From Amycolatopsis thermophila (lineage in GTDB: Bacteria > Actinomycetota > Actinomycetes > Mycobacteriales > Pseudonocardiaceae): 64,000 nucleotides of DNA. Location: the NCBI RefSeq assembly GCF_030814215.1, contig NZ_JAUSUT010000001.1, positions 3,224,001 to 3,288,000 on the forward strand, read 5' to 3'. The position numbers were made by a program, and so were the translations under genes. The notes beneath the pieces are model-generated. The model did not search any database. It was given only the letters and a program-made list of their open reading frames with translations, and was not told the DNA's origin. This document shows, piece by piece, positions 51,448 to 60,912 of the stretch; positions within the stretch are counted from its first letter, which is position 1; the number at the start of each line of letters is the position of its first letter.

Positions 51448-54407
51448 GACTGCACCGGCTGGAGGTGGCGGCGTTCGGCCCGTACCGGGCACGCGAGGTC
51501 GTCGACTTCGACGCGCTGGGCGCCGACGGGCTGTTCCTCCTGCACGGCGACACCGGCGCGGGCAAGACGACGCTCCTCGACGCCGTCGCGTTCGCGTTGT
51601 TCGGCACGGTTCCCGGCGCGCGCGGGCAGGTCAAACGGTTGCGCTGTGACCTGGCGGGGCCCGACGACCCGACTGAGGTCGTCCTGGAGCTGACGGTCCA
51701 AGGGCAGCGGTTGCGCCTGTCGCGCAGCCCCGAGTACCAGCGCCCGAAGCGGCGCGGCGAGGGCACCACGACCCAGCAGGCGAAGGCGGTTCTGCGGTGG
51801 GTCGGTGAGCCGCCCGCGGGGCAGCCGGCCGAGGGGCTGACCAGGATCGACGAGGTCGGCCGCACCGTGCAGCGGCTGCTCGGGATGAGCGCGGAGCAGT
51901 TCTTCCAGGTGGTGCTGCTGCCGCAGGGCGAATTCGCCAGGTTCCTGCGCGCGGACACCGACGAGCGCGAGAAGCTCCTGGAGCGGCTGTTCGGCACCAA
52001 GCGGTTCGCCGATGTCGAGGCCTGGTTCCGGGAGCGGCGGGTGGAACAGCGCCGCAAGCTCGAGGAGCGGCGGCAGGACCTGCAGGTGCTGACGGCGCGG
52101 TTCGCCCAGGTGGCCGGGGAGGACGTGCCGGAGGAGGACGTCGCCGGCTGGGTTACGCGCACCAGCCAGCGCATCCGGCTGGCCGTGGAGCAGGCGCGGG
52201 AGGCTGAGCGGCGAGCACGTGCGGAACGCGAAGCCGCTGATGCCCTCCTGGGCGAGCGGCAGGCGGCGGCCGACCGCGTACGCCGGGTTCGGGAAGCGCA
52301 CCAGCGACTGGCGGTACTGGCGGAACAGCAGGAGGAGCGGGACCGCTGGGCTGAGGAACTGCGGGCCGCCCGGCGGGCGGCCACCGTCGTGGGCGTCGCC
52401 GCCCAGGCGGATCGCTGCGCCACCCAGCTCGACGAGGCCCGACGTGTGGAGCAGCGCAGGGCGCAAGCGCTTGCGGCAACGGGTTTCGCCGACGCCGAGG
52501 TGGACACCCCGGAGCTGCGCCGGCTGTCCGGCCGGCTGCGGGAGGAGGCCGGCGCGCTGGCCGGGCTCGTCGCCGAGGCCGAGCAGCAGGTCCTGGACGA
52601 GCAGGCTGTCGTGCGGTTCACGGAAACCGCGAGGGAGGCGCGCGCCCGCGCCGAGGTGCTCGGCGAGAAGCTGGCGGGCATCCCGGAGCGCGCCCGTGAG
52701 CTGCGGGAGGGGCTGGACGCGGCGATCGACGCCGAGGCGAAGCTCGGCGAGATCCGCAAGCGGGAGACCGAACTGGCCGCCGCGGCTCGCGACGCGGCGC
52801 GGTTGCCCGCGGCCGAGCGTGCCGCGGCGGACGCGGACGCCCGGGCTCGCCGGGCGATTGACGAGCACCAGGAGGCGCGCGAGCACTTCCAGCAGCTGCG
52901 CAGGTGGCGGCTGGACGGGATGGCCGCCGAGCTGGCAGCGCGCTTGACGCTCGGGTCGCCGTGCCCGGTGTGTGGATCGTGTGACCACCCGGCGCCCGCG
53001 ATGGTGGCGCCCGAGGCGGTCGCCCCCGAACAGGAGCAGGCGGCCGAGGAGGCCGAATCCCGGGCGGAGCAGCGCCGCAAGCAGGCGGAGAAGGCCAAGC
53101 ACGACGCCGAGACCACGCTGGCCGCTCTGCGCGAGCGGCTCCGCGGGCGAACCGGTGCGCAGTTGGATGACGAACTTTCGGCGCTGCACAAGGAGATCGC
53201 GGGCCTCGAGGGGCTGGCGCGGCAACGCGCTCCGCTCGCGAAGCAGGCGCAGGAGGCCGAGACCGAGCAGCGGGAGCTGGAGAAGAAGCTGTCCGCGGCG
53301 CTGCAGGCCGCCACGGCCGCCGAGACGCAGGCCAAGGCGTTGGCCGAGCGGGTCGACCAGCGTCGCCGGCGCCTGGACGAGGCCAGGGGCGAGCACCCGG
53401 ACGTCGGTGCCCGGCGGGCGCACCTGACGGGACTGGTGCAGGCGCTGGACGCGCTGGCGGACGCGCGGTCGGCCACCGCGAGCGCCGCCCAACAGCTCGA
53501 GCGTCAGCGGGCGGAGGTCGCGGAAGCGCTGAGCCGGGCCGGTTTCGAGACGGTGGACCAGATGCGGGCCGCCGCCCGCGACGAATCGACGGTCCGGGCC
53601 CTGGAGGCACGGCTGACCGAAGCGGGAGAGGCCGAGGCAGCGGCACGGGCCACCCTGAACGAGCCCGAGTTGTTCGGCGTGGCTCCGGACGACGAGGTCG
53701 ATGTCGAGTCGGCGAAGGCCGACGCCGACGGCGCACGGGAACGGGCGGAGTCCGCGGTCGCCATGCTGCGGTCGGCCACCGCACGGGCACGCGATCTCGG
53801 CACGCTGGCCGAGCGCCTGGCGGCGGCCACCGAGCGGTTGCGCCCGCTCGAGGAGGAGTTCGCCGAGCTGGACGCGCTGACCGACGTGGTCAACGGGCGC
53901 GGGCAGAACGCGCGGAAGATGTCGCTGCGGTCGTACGTCCTGGCGGCCCGGCTGGAAGAAGTGGCCATCGCCGCGACGGCGCGGTTGCAGACGATGAGCC
54001 AGGGGCGTTACTCGTTCGTGCACTCCGACGAGGCCGGATCGCGCGGGACGAGGGGCGGCCTGGGCCTGGACGTGCTGGACGACTTCTCCGGCACGATCCG
54101 GCCGGCGAAAACCCTGTCCGGTGGGGAGTCCTTCCTCGCGTCACTGTCGCTGGCCCTCGGGCTGGCCGACGTGGTCGCGGCGGAGACCGGCGGCTCGCTG
54201 CTGGACACGCTGTTCGTCGACGAGGGGTTCGGCACGCTCGACTCCGAGACCCTCGACGTGGTGATGAACATCCTCGACGAGCTGCGGGCCGGCGGCCGGG
54301 TGGTCGGCCTGGTGTCCCATGTGGAGGAACTGCGGCAGCGGATCCCGACCCGGTTGCGAGTGCGCAAGTCCCGCACCGGATCGAGTTTGGAGCTGCAGAT
54401 GGCGTGA
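51444..54407 (+). CDS. sbcC: Exonuclease subunit SbcC (Rad50-like)
   Basis: 987 residues. Walker A HGDTGAGKTTLLDAVAFALF (Lys41), Q-loop VVLLPQGEFARFLRA, long coiled coils on both sides of the zinc hook SPCPVCGSCDHPAP (Cys507, Cys510), ABC signature TLSGGESFLASLSLALGLAD near 890 and Walker B LDTLFVDEGFGTLD. The coiled-coil arms are rich in Ala, Arg and Glu, as expected for this GC content. ATPase and DNA-tethering partner of SbcD, coupled by a 4-base overlap. Confidence 0.95.
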   Translation: MRLHRLEVAAFGPYRAREVVDFDALGADGLFLLHGDTGAGKTTLLDAVAFALFGTVPGARGQVKRLRCDLAGPDDPTEVVLELTVQGQRLRLSRSPEYQRPKRRGEGTTTQQAKAVLRWVGEPPAGQPAEGLTRIDEVGRTVQRLLGMSAEQFFQVVLLPQGEFARFLRADTDEREKLLERLFGTKRFADVEAWFRERRVEQRRKLEERRQDLQVLTARFAQVAGEDVPEEDVAGWVTRTSQRIRLAVEQAREAERRARAEREAADALLGERQAAADRVRRVREAHQRLAVLAEQQEERDRWAEELRAARRAATVVGVAAQADRCATQLDEARRVEQRRAQALAATGFADAEVDTPELRRLSGRLREEAGALAGLVAEAEQQVLDEQAVVRFTETAREARARAEVLGEKLAGIPERARELREGLDAAIDAEAKLGEIRKRETELAAAARDAARLPAAERAAADADARARRAIDEHQEAREHFQQLRRWRLDGMAAELAARLTLGSPCPVCGSCDHPAPAMVAPEAVAPEQEQAAEEAESRAEQRRKQAEKAKHDAETTLAALRERLRGRTGAQLDDELSALHKEIAGLEGLARQRAPLAKQAQEAETEQRELEKKLSAALQAATAAETQAKALAERVDQRRRRLDEARGEHPDVGARRAHLTGLVQALDALADARSATASAAQQLERQRAEVAEALSRAGFETVDQMRAAARDESTVRALEARLTEAGEAEAAARATLNEPELFGVAPDDEVDVESAKADADGARERAESAVAMLRSATARARDLGTLAERLAAATERLRPLEEEFAELDALTDVVNGRGQNARKMSLRSYVLAARLEEVAIAATARLQTMSQGRYSFVHSDEAGSRGTRGGLGLDVLDDFSGTIRPAKTLSGGESFLASLSLALGLADVVAAETGGSLLDTLFVDEGFGTLDSETLDVVMNILDELRAGGRVVGLVSHVEELRQRIPTRLRVRKSRTGSSLELQMA

Positions 54408-54411
54408 CTTC

Positions 54412-54921
54412 TCAATCGCGGTAAGGGGTTTCGTGGTCGAGCAGCCACCGCTTGACGTCGACGCCCCACCGGAAGCCACCCAGTGCGCCGCCGATGCGGA
54501 GCACCCGGTGACAGGGCACGAACAGCGCCGCGGCGTTGCGGGCGCAGGCCGAGGCCGCGGCACGGATGGCGGCGGGACGGCCGGCGAGCGCGGCGTACTC
54601 GGTGTAGGTGACCGGTTTGCCGGCGGGCACCGTGCGCAGCACGTCCCACGCGTGCTGCAGGAACTCGCCCGAGCGCTGGCGCACCGGAACGTCGTCGATC
54701 GCGTCGAGCTCGCCCTCGTGGTAGCGGCGGACCGCGGTGCTGACCGCACCGAGGTCCCGCTTCTCCTTCAGGTCGGACGGGCGCAGGGAGGGGGAGATCT
54801 GGGGAGTGAGTGTGTCGAGGTCGGCTGTCCAGCCCGAGGCCAGGACGGCGCCGTCGCTCGCGACGATGGCGGTGAACGGGCCGACGGGGGTGGCGGTCGT
54901 GGACCAGTGGGCGATGCTCAT
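54412..54921 (-). CDS. ogt: Methylated-DNA-protein-cysteine S-methyltransferase
   Basis: 169 residues. The suicide cysteine Cys137 is in ALFVPCHRVLRIGGALGGFRWG, and the HTH region is VPAGKPVTYTEYAALAGRPA. It removes O6-methylguanine adducts by transferring the alkyl group to itself. Its ATG is 20 bases after the stop of the Ada-AlkA gene in the same direction, so direct reversal and base excision of alkylation damage are encoded together. The end is only 4 bases from the convergent sbcC stop. Confidence 0.93.
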   Translation of the reverse strand: MSIAHWSTTATPVGPFTAIVASDGAVLASGWTADLDTLTPQISPSLRPSDLKEKRDLGAVSTAVRRYHEGELDAIDDVPVRQRSGEFLQHAWDVLRTVPAGKPVTYTEYAALAGRPAAIRAAASACARNAAALFVPCHRVLRIGGALGGFRWGVDVKRWLLDHETPYRD

Positions 54922-54941
54922 GTCGGTTCTCCTTACGGGGT

Positions 54942-56447
54942 TCAGGCTTGGCTGGAGCGCCACAGGTACATGCCGGCGTAGGACCGCCAGGGTCGCCAGG
55001 CCTGTGCGCGTTCGGTGAGGGCCGGGATGTCGTCGGCGATGCCGAGGGCTGCGGCGCCCTTGCGGAGCACCAGGTCGCCCGTGAGGAGCACGTCGGGGGC
55101 GCCGAGGACGCGCATCAGCACGTAGTCGGCCGTCCAGGAGCCCACGCCGGTCAGCCCGAGCAGTTCGGCTCGCAGTTCGCCGGCATCGCGGCCCACGTGC
55201 ACGTCGACGTCGCCGGACGCGAGCGCGGCGGCGGCGCCGAGGATGGCGTCGATGCGGCGCTTGGGTCCGCGGAGCACCTCGTGGCCGCGTTCGGCGACCG
55301 CTTCGGCGGTCGGGAACAGCAGGATGTCGTTCTGCCAGGGCACCGGGTCGCCGAGCGTGGCGGTGAGCCGGGCCGCGGCGGTGCGGGCGGCGGCGACCGA
55401 GACCTGCTGCCCGAGCATCGCGCGCAGCACGAGCTCCGGGCCGTCGGCGGCGCCGGGGACGCGGATGCCCGGGGTCGCGGCGACCGCGGGGGCCAGCGCT
55501 GGGTCGGCGCCGAGCACGCGCGCCACGGCCTCGGGGTCGGCGTCGAGGTCCAGCAGGCGGCGGGCCCGGGTGACCGCGGCGCCGAGGTCCCGGACGTCGG
55601 CGAGCTGCAGGTCGCAGCGCACGTGCCCGTCCTGCGGGGTCAACGTCACCGACGCGGCGCCGTGGGGGAGCCGCAGGGTGCGGGTGTAGCGGTGGTCGTC
55701 GGCGGACTCGACGCCGGGCACCGCACGGGCGGCGAAGAAGCCGAGGATCCCGGCGGCGTCGAGCGGCGGGCGGAACGGCAGGCGCAGGGACAGGCGCGTC
55801 CCGGCTGCCGTGGCCGCGTCGGGCTCGGCGGTGCCCGCCCGGCGGCGCGCCGTGGCGGCGGCCGTGCGCAGCTGGGACGGGGTGCGGGCGAAGACCTCGC
55901 GGATCGTGTCGTTGAACTGCCGGACGCTGGCGAACCCGGCGGCGAACGCGACGTCGGCGAGCGGCAGCTCGGACAGCTCGATCAGGAGCCGCGCCGAGTG
56001 CGCGCGGTGCGCGCGGGCCAGGGCCAGCGGTCCTGCGCCGAGTTCGGCGGTCAGGACCCGGCCGAGTTGCCGTTCGGAGTAGCCGAGCCGGCGGGCCAGG
56101 CCGGGCACGCCCTCGCGCTCGACGACGCCGTCGGCGATGAGCCGCATCGCGCGGGCGGCCAGGTCGGCGCGCACGTTCCACAGGGGCGAGCCGGGCACCG
56201 CGTCGGGCAGGCAGCGCCGGCACGCCCGGAAGCCGGCGGCCTGCGCGGCCGCCGCGGTCGGGTAGAACCGCACGTTCTCCTGGCGGGGCGTCAGCGCCGG
56301 GCAGGACGGCCGGCAGTAGATGCCGGTCGTGCGCACGGCCGTGATGAACTGGCCGTCGAAGCGGGCGTCGCGTGACGTGACCGCGCGGTAGCAGCGCTCG
56401 GTGTCACGCCAGAGCGCCTGCTCGGCTGGTGCGGCGGTGGCTGTCAT
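54942..56447 (-). CDS. alkA: Ada N-domain / AraC regulator fused to 3-methyladenine DNA glycosylase
   Basis: 501 residues. Ada-type zinc site with Cys45 and Cys49 (YCRPSC) and Cys76, Cys79 (ACRRCL); AraC HTHs at about 95-200 (LARRLGYSERQLGRVL, ADVAFAAGFASVRQFNDTIR); AlkA N-domain at about 220-300; HhH-GPD core with GLTGVGSWTADYVLMRVLG and predicted catalytic Asp458 in LLTGDLVLRK. The methyl-phosphotriester sensor and activator is thus joined to the glycosylase it would induce. The same fusion is known as AlkA of mycobacteria. It probably activates its own operon with ogt. Confidence 0.93.
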   Translation of the reverse strand: MTATAAPAEQALWRDTERCYRAVTSRDARFDGQFITAVRTTGIYCRPSCPALTPRQENVRFYPTAAAAQAAGFRACRRCLPDAVPGSPLWNVRADLAARAMRLIADGVVEREGVPGLARRLGYSERQLGRVLTAELGAGPLALARAHRAHSARLLIELSELPLADVAFAAGFASVRQFNDTIREVFARTPSQLRTAAATARRRAGTAEPDAATAAGTRLSLRLPFRPPLDAAGILGFFAARAVPGVESADDHRYTRTLRLPHGAASVTLTPQDGHVRCDLQLADVRDLGAAVTRARRLLDLDADPEAVARVLGADPALAPAVAATPGIRVPGAADGPELVLRAMLGQQVSVAAARTAAARLTATLGDPVPWQNDILLFPTAEAVAERGHEVLRGPKRRIDAILGAAAALASGDVDVHVGRDAGELRAELLGLTGVGSWTADYVLMRVLGAPDVLLTGDLVLRKGAAALGIADDIPALTERAQAWRPWRSYAGMYLWRSSQA

Positions 56448-56552
56448 GCGTTCGATACTGCCAGCAGGTCAGCCGCCCGACTGGCGGAAATCCGACATGG
56501 CCGTGAACGGGCGGCCGGGCCGGGTGGCGGGCCCGCCCCGTAGACTGCGGGC

Positions 56553-57635
<1,083 letters not shown>

Positions 57636-57809
57636 CCCCGTCTTCGCCCGTGGCGCGACCACGGGGCGCGGTCGCGGTGGCGCGCGACGCGAACTGGCCA
57701 GGCTGGGGGAGGCCGGGTCACGGCTGAGCCGGTGCAGCGTGAGCGGTGCGCTGCTGGCGGCTGCCGGGCATCGGGTGCCGCGACGGTGCGCAGGCTGCGG
57801 ATGGCCGGC
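57636..57809. other. Gap between ychF and the 29-bp array
   Basis: No gene or clear hairpin. The bases are GC-rich and unstructured by eye; the array of short repeats begins at 57810. Confidence 0.4.
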
Positions 57810-57981
57810 GAGTGTCGAGCCGGGGCGTCACGTCCGGCGAGTGTCGAACCGCGGCGTCACGTCCGGTGACTGTCGAACCGCGGCGTCGCACCCGGCGAGT
57901 GTCGAACCAGGTCGTCACATCCGGCGACTGTGGAACCAGGGCGCCACATCCGGCGACCGTCGAGCCGGGCGTGACAAGAGG
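57810..57981. repeat. 29-bp tandem repeat, about six units
   Basis: Units start at 57810, 57839, 57868, 57897, 57926 and 57955, each exactly 29 bases apart (the last is partial). The common core is TGTCGAACC-GCGGCGTCAC-TCCGGC with a few substitutions per copy. There are no spacers, so it is not CRISPR. It lies between convergent ychF and the VldE-like gene, just before their shared terminator. Confidence 0.88.
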
Positions 57982-58000
57982 AATCCCACGGACCACGAAA

Positions 58001-58030
58001 AACGCCCAGGCCGGGGGGACCTGGGCGTTT
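58001..58030. terminator. Bidirectional terminator after ychF / VldE-like gene
   Basis: AACGCCCAGG (58001-58010) and CCTGGGCGTT (58020-58029) form a 10-bp stem. GAAA precedes it and TTT follows, giving T tracts for both strands. Confidence 0.8.
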
Positions 58031-58053
58031 CACGCGGGACCACGAAATGACGA

Positions 58054-58734
58054 TCAGCACGTGACCGTGATGGGGCCGCTCGCCTCGAAGGACACGTGCA
58101 CGTGGTCGTAGTGGTTGGCGGTGGCGCTGCCGCGGTCTTCCATCGTCGACCAGCCGCTGCCGTCGTTGTAGCGCTGCCGCCAGATCACGTACGTCACGTT
58201 GAACTCCGACTTGTGCGCCAGCACGTAGTCGGCCAGCTGGTTGCCCGTCGCGGTGTCGACCATGAAGTCGAGCGCCAGACCGCTCGGGTGGTCGCTCGTG
58301 CCGGAGCGGCCCGCCCGGCCGCCGACCTCGTCGACACCGAACTTCGCCTTCAGGTAGTTGCCCACGGCGGCCACGTGGGGCTTCGTGCCGGCCAGGACCG
58401 TCGAACAGGCGTTGGCCGCCTTCGTCGTGGTCTTCGGCGGCGGCGACGGAGTCGTCGACGTGGACTCCGGGGTCGATTTGGTCGTCGTCGTCGTCGGCTC
58501 CGGTGACGTCGTCGCCGGCGGGGGCGGCGGTGGCGGGGTGGCCGTGCTGCTCGACGTGCTCGCGGGGGCCGAGGACGCGGGCAGCGGGGCCATCTGCGCG
58601 GCCATGCCGGCCGTATCCTGCCGGCTGAAGTTACCGGTCAGCCACACCGCGAAACCGAGCACGAAAGCCGCGGCCAGGCCGATCGCCAGCGGCATTCTCA
58701 GCGATTTCGCTTTGGATCTATGTCGACCCACCAT
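58054..58734 (-). CDS. Membrane-anchored secreted protein with VldE/ARB_07466-like C-terminal domain
   Basis: 226 residues. Basic N terminus, one membrane helix (about 15-33), a long Pro/Ser/Thr linker (about 50-105) likely crossing the wall, then a compact domain with SDHPSGLALDFMVD and ATANHYDHVHVSF. The spaced His/Asp residues resemble zinc peptidases of the D-Ala-D-Ala carboxypeptidase (M15) type, so peptidoglycan hydrolysis is a fair guess but unproven. Two cysteines (NACSTV and the C-terminal Cys) may pair. A promoter-like element lies about 63 bases upstream. Confidence 0.75.
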   Translation of the reverse strand: MVGRHRSKAKSLRMPLAIGLAAAFVLGFAVWLTGNFSRQDTAGMAAQMAPLPASSAPASTSSSTATPPPPPPPATTSPEPTTTTTKSTPESTSTTPSPPPKTTTKAANACSTVLAGTKPHVAAVGNYLKAKFGVDEVGGRAGRSGTSDHPSGLALDFMVDTATGNQLADYVLAHKSEFNVTYVIWRQRYNDGSGWSTMEDRGSATANHYDHVHVSFEASGPITVTC

Positions 58735-58796
58735 TGCGGAAGATCACCATTTTCGGGGAGGGGACTTTTCGGCCGTTCGGGGGATGGCCGCCCGTC

Positions 58797-58825
58797 AGAT
58801 TACGAACAGGACACGAAGAAGTCAC
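58797..58825 (-). promoter_or_regulatory. Candidate promoter of the VldE-like gene
   Basis: On the minus strand GTGACT (58825-58820), a 17-base spacer and TAATCT (58802-58797) resemble vegetative -35 and -10 elements. The predicted leader is about 55-60 bases. Confidence 0.4.
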
Positions 58826-58861
58826 CAGCGAGTGGTCATGGACACAGATCGACAAAGCAGG

Positions 58862-58891
58862 AAAAAGGCCCGCCGGAACATCCGGCGGGCC
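58862..58891 (-). terminator. Terminator of the 34-residue membrane protein gene
   Basis: Minus strand: GGCCCGCCGG (58891-58882), loop ATGTT, CCGGCGGGCC (58876-58867), then TTTTT (58866-58862). A textbook intrinsic terminator 13 bases after a small ORF. Confidence 0.88.
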
Positions 58892-58904
58892 TTGGACCAG
58901 CTGG

Positions 58905-59009
58905 TCAGCCCAGCATGGCGAGCACGAGAACGGCGAGCAGGGTGACGGTGGTGGCCACACCGGTGACCCAGGCGCGCTGGACGGGTGTGAGGGCGGGCGA
59001 GCTGTTCAT
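58905..59009 (-). CDS. 34-residue single-helix membrane protein
   Basis: ATG to TGA encodes MNSSPALTPVQRAWVTGVAT followed by TVTLLAVLVLAMLG: a short polar N terminus and one hydrophobic helix of about 19 residues running to the C terminus. GAGG lies about 6 bases before the ATG and a perfect terminator follows the stop, so this is very probably a real gene although shorter than most annotation cut-offs. It is monocistronic. No homology is claimed; the layout is that of small regulatory or tail-anchored membrane peptides. Confidence 0.7.
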   Translation of the reverse strand: MNSSPALTPVQRAWVTGVATTVTLLAVLVLAMLG

Positions 59010-59098
59010 GGCGACCTCGGTGATGAGCAGGACCTTTCGCGCGTGACAGCGTCCGCGACGCCCGCAGTGTTACGACCCGGGTGCCCCTGTGACCGAAT

Positions 59099-59350
59099 TC
59101 ACTCCGAATGCCCGCGATGCCGGGCGGTGTACCAGAACACCCCGCCCGCCGCGGCGATCATCAACACGAACGACAACGTGCCGACGACGACCGCTCGCGT
59201 CTCGCCCGGCGGGTCGACGGCCACGCTGCTGTGGTTGCCCCGGTCGGCAGGCGACGGCGCGTCCACGGCCTGCGCCGTCCCGGCGAGTACTCCCAGCAAC
59301 ACGGCGACGGCGGCGCCCACGCCCGCCAGTCGCGCGACAACCTTTCTCAT
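59099..59350 (-). CDS. Small membrane protein with signal peptide and second helix
   Basis: 83 residues: a signal peptide (MRKVVARLAGVGAAVAVLLG, cleaved near AQA-VD), a short extracytoplasmic Asp/Asn/His stretch (SPADRGNHSSVAVDPPGETR), a second helix (AVVVGTLSFVLMIAAAGGVF) and a basic tail YTARHRGHSE. ATG 59350 has GGAGGG about 9 bases upstream. Function unknown. It follows the pterin dehydratase gene by 64 bases on the same strand. Confidence 0.65.
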   Translation of the reverse strand: MRKVVARLAGVGAAVAVLLGVLAGTAQAVDAPSPADRGNHSSVAVDPPGETRAVVVGTLSFVLMIAAAGGVFWYTARHRGHSE

Positions 59351-59414
59351 GGTGCGTTCCCTCCACCCAGGGCAACGCACGAGACCGGCCGCGATGTTGC
59401 CGGTTCGACCTAGA

Positions 59415-59705
59415 TCACAGCGAGTCGATCGTGCTGTCGATCTGCTCGGCCAGCGACACGTCCTTCGCGGTGATCCCGCCCGCCGAATGCGTGCTGCACC
59501 GGAACGTCACCGTGCGCCACCGGATGTCCATGTCGGGGTGGTGGGCGACGCTCTCGGCGATCTCGGCGACCCGGTTGACCACGGCGATCGCCTGCGGGAA
59601 GTCGGCGAGCTCGGCCGTGCGCTCCAGCGCGTCACCCGCGCGCTGCCAGTACGGCAGCTTGTTGAGGGCCTCGGAGATCTCGCTGTCGCTCAGTAGTTCC
59701 GCCAT
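59415..59705 (-). CDS. 4a-hydroxytetrahydrobiopterin dehydratase
   Basis: 96 residues, the usual size for pterin-4a-carbinolamine dehydratase. ESVAHHPDMDIRWRTVTFRC carries the conserved HHPD active-site motif, and LADFPQAIAVVNRVAEIAE matches the helix that follows. It recycles hydroxylated pterin cofactor, for example after an aromatic amino acid hydroxylase, but no such hydroxylase lies in the window. The start may also be an in-frame ATG at 59714. Divergent from the thiamine operon. Confidence 0.9.
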   Translation of the reverse strand: MAELLSDSEISEALNKLPYWQRAGDALERTAELADFPQAIAVVNRVAEIAESVAHHPDMDIRWRTVTFRCSTHSAGGITAKDVSLAEQIDSTIDSL

Positions 59706-59746
59706 GTGCTCCATGGTGGTACGAGGCCGGGTACGCTGCACGGTTG

Positions 59747-59836
59747 CCACGGGAGTCCGGTCGTCCGGACTGAGAGGCGGGGTAGAGCCCGCGACCGTTC
59801 GCACCTGATCCGGATCATGCCGGCGCAGGGAGGGCC
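59747..59836 (+). promoter_or_regulatory. TPP riboswitch (THI element)
   Basis: All conserved segments are present in order: ACGGGAGTCC, GGACTGAGAGG, a variable stem (CGGGGTAGAGCCCG), then ACCTGATCCGGATCATGCCG and GCGCAGGGAGG. It lies 36 bases before the first gene of the ABC transporter. Thiamine diphosphate binding should switch off expression, most likely at translation initiation, since no separate terminator is seen. Confidence 0.96.
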
Positions 59837-59871
59837 TCGACCTTTCTCGCCGGACCGAGCGAGGAGTGGTC

Positions 59872-60912
59872 ATGAGTATCCGCACCGGCGTCCTGGTCGG
59901 CCTGGTCGCCGCCCTGACCGCGGGCTGCAGCCTGGCCGGAAACGACACCCACGACGGCCCGTCGACCGTCACGCTGGTCACCCACGACTCGTTCGCCGCC
60001 CCGCAGCAGGTGCTCGACGCCTTCAAACAGCAGACCGGCATCACGATCAACGTCGTCAAGAAGGGCGACGCGGGCGCGCTCACCAACGCGCTCGTCCTGA
60101 CGAAGGCCAACCCGATCGGCGACGCGGCCTACGGGGTCGACTCGACGTTCGCCTCCCGCGCGCTCAGCGAGGGCGTCTTCGCGCCCTACACCAGCCCCGA
60201 GGCCGACCGCGGCCCGCAGCGCTACGCCGTGGACTCCGAGCACCGCCTGTCCGCGGTCGATGTCGGCGATGTGTGCGTCAACATCGACACCACCTGGTTC
60301 GCCGCGCACGGCGTCCCCGAGCCCGAGACCTACGACGACCTGGTCAAGCCCGAGTACAAGGACCTGGCGGTCGTGGAGAACCCGGCCACCAGCTCCCCGG
60401 GCCTGGCGTTCCTGCTCGGTACCATCGCCCGCTACGGCGAGCAGAACTGGCAGAACTACTGGACCCGGCTCAAGGACAACGGCGTGCGGACCGCGGCCGG
60501 CTGGGAGGAGGCCTACAGCCAGGACTTCTCCGGCTCCTCGGGCAAGGGCCCGCGGCCGATCGTCGTCTCCTACGCCTCCTCGCCCGCCGCCGAGATCGGT
60601 GACGACGGCAAGCCGCGCACGAAGGCGCTGCTGGACACCTGCTACCGCCAGGTCGAGTACGCCGGCGTGCTGGCCGGCTCGCCCAACGCCGACAAGGCGC
60701 AGAAGGTGATCGACTTCCTGCTGTCGCAGCAGTTCCAGGCCACGGTGGCGGACAACATGTACGTGTACCCGGCGCGCGAGGGAGTGGCGTTGCCGCACAC
60801 CTGGACGACCGCCGCCCCGTTGCCGCCCAACCCGGCGAGCCTCCCCGCCGACGCCGTGCAGGCCGGGCGTGAGCGGTGGATCGAGCAATGGCGCTCCTTG
60901 CTCGGCCAGTGA
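59872..60912 (+). CDS. thiB: Thiamine ABC transporter substrate-binding lipoprotein
   Basis: 346 residues. Lipobox LTAGC with Cys19. The mature protein is a type II periplasmic-binding fold with TLVTHDSFAAPQQVLDAFKQ, GDAAYGVDSTFASRAL, VCVNIDTTWFAA and FLLGTIARYGEQNWQNYW, as in ThiB. It binds thiamine or its phosphates outside the membrane. GAGGAG precedes ATG 59872 and the TPP riboswitch lies directly upstream, which fixes the substrate with good confidence. Confidence 0.93.
   Translation: MSIRTGVLVGLVAALTAGCSLAGNDTHDGPSTVTLVTHDSFAAPQQVLDAFKQQTGITINVVKKGDAGALTNALVLTKANPIGDAAYGVDSTFASRALSEGVFAPYTSPEADRGPQRYAVDSEHRLSAVDVGDVCVNIDTTWFAAHGVPEPETYDDLVKPEYKDLAVVENPATSSPGLAFLLGTIARYGEQNWQNYWTRLKDNGVRTAAGWEEAYSQDFSGSSGKGPRPIVVSYASSPAAEIGDDGKPRTKALLDTCYRQVEYAGVLAGSPNADKAQKVIDFLLSQQFQATVADNMYVYPAREGVALPHTWTTAAPLPPNPASLPADAVQAGRERWIEQWRSLLGQ

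Noticed and set aside
51303-54023. Long antisense frames across sbcC, and similar long antisense frames across thiolase, cbs, the Pro-rich protein, acyl-CoA dehydrogenase and fumC
   Set aside because: Very high GC leaves few stops in antisense frames; the translations are Arg/Ala/Pro-rich and match no family, and the sense genes carry intact motifs.
57810-57981. 29-bp repeat as a CRISPR array
   Set aside because: Units are head to tail with no spacers, and no cas gene is present.
57810-57981. GGTTCGA on the minus strand of each 29-bp unit as tRNA T-arm remnants
   Set aside because: Only the T-loop core is matched; no acceptor or other arms can be drawn, so it is likely chance.
59866-59871. 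GTG start for thiB six bases upstream of the ATG
   Set aside because: The ATG at 59872 has better spacing from GAGGAG and gives a normal lipoprotein signal.
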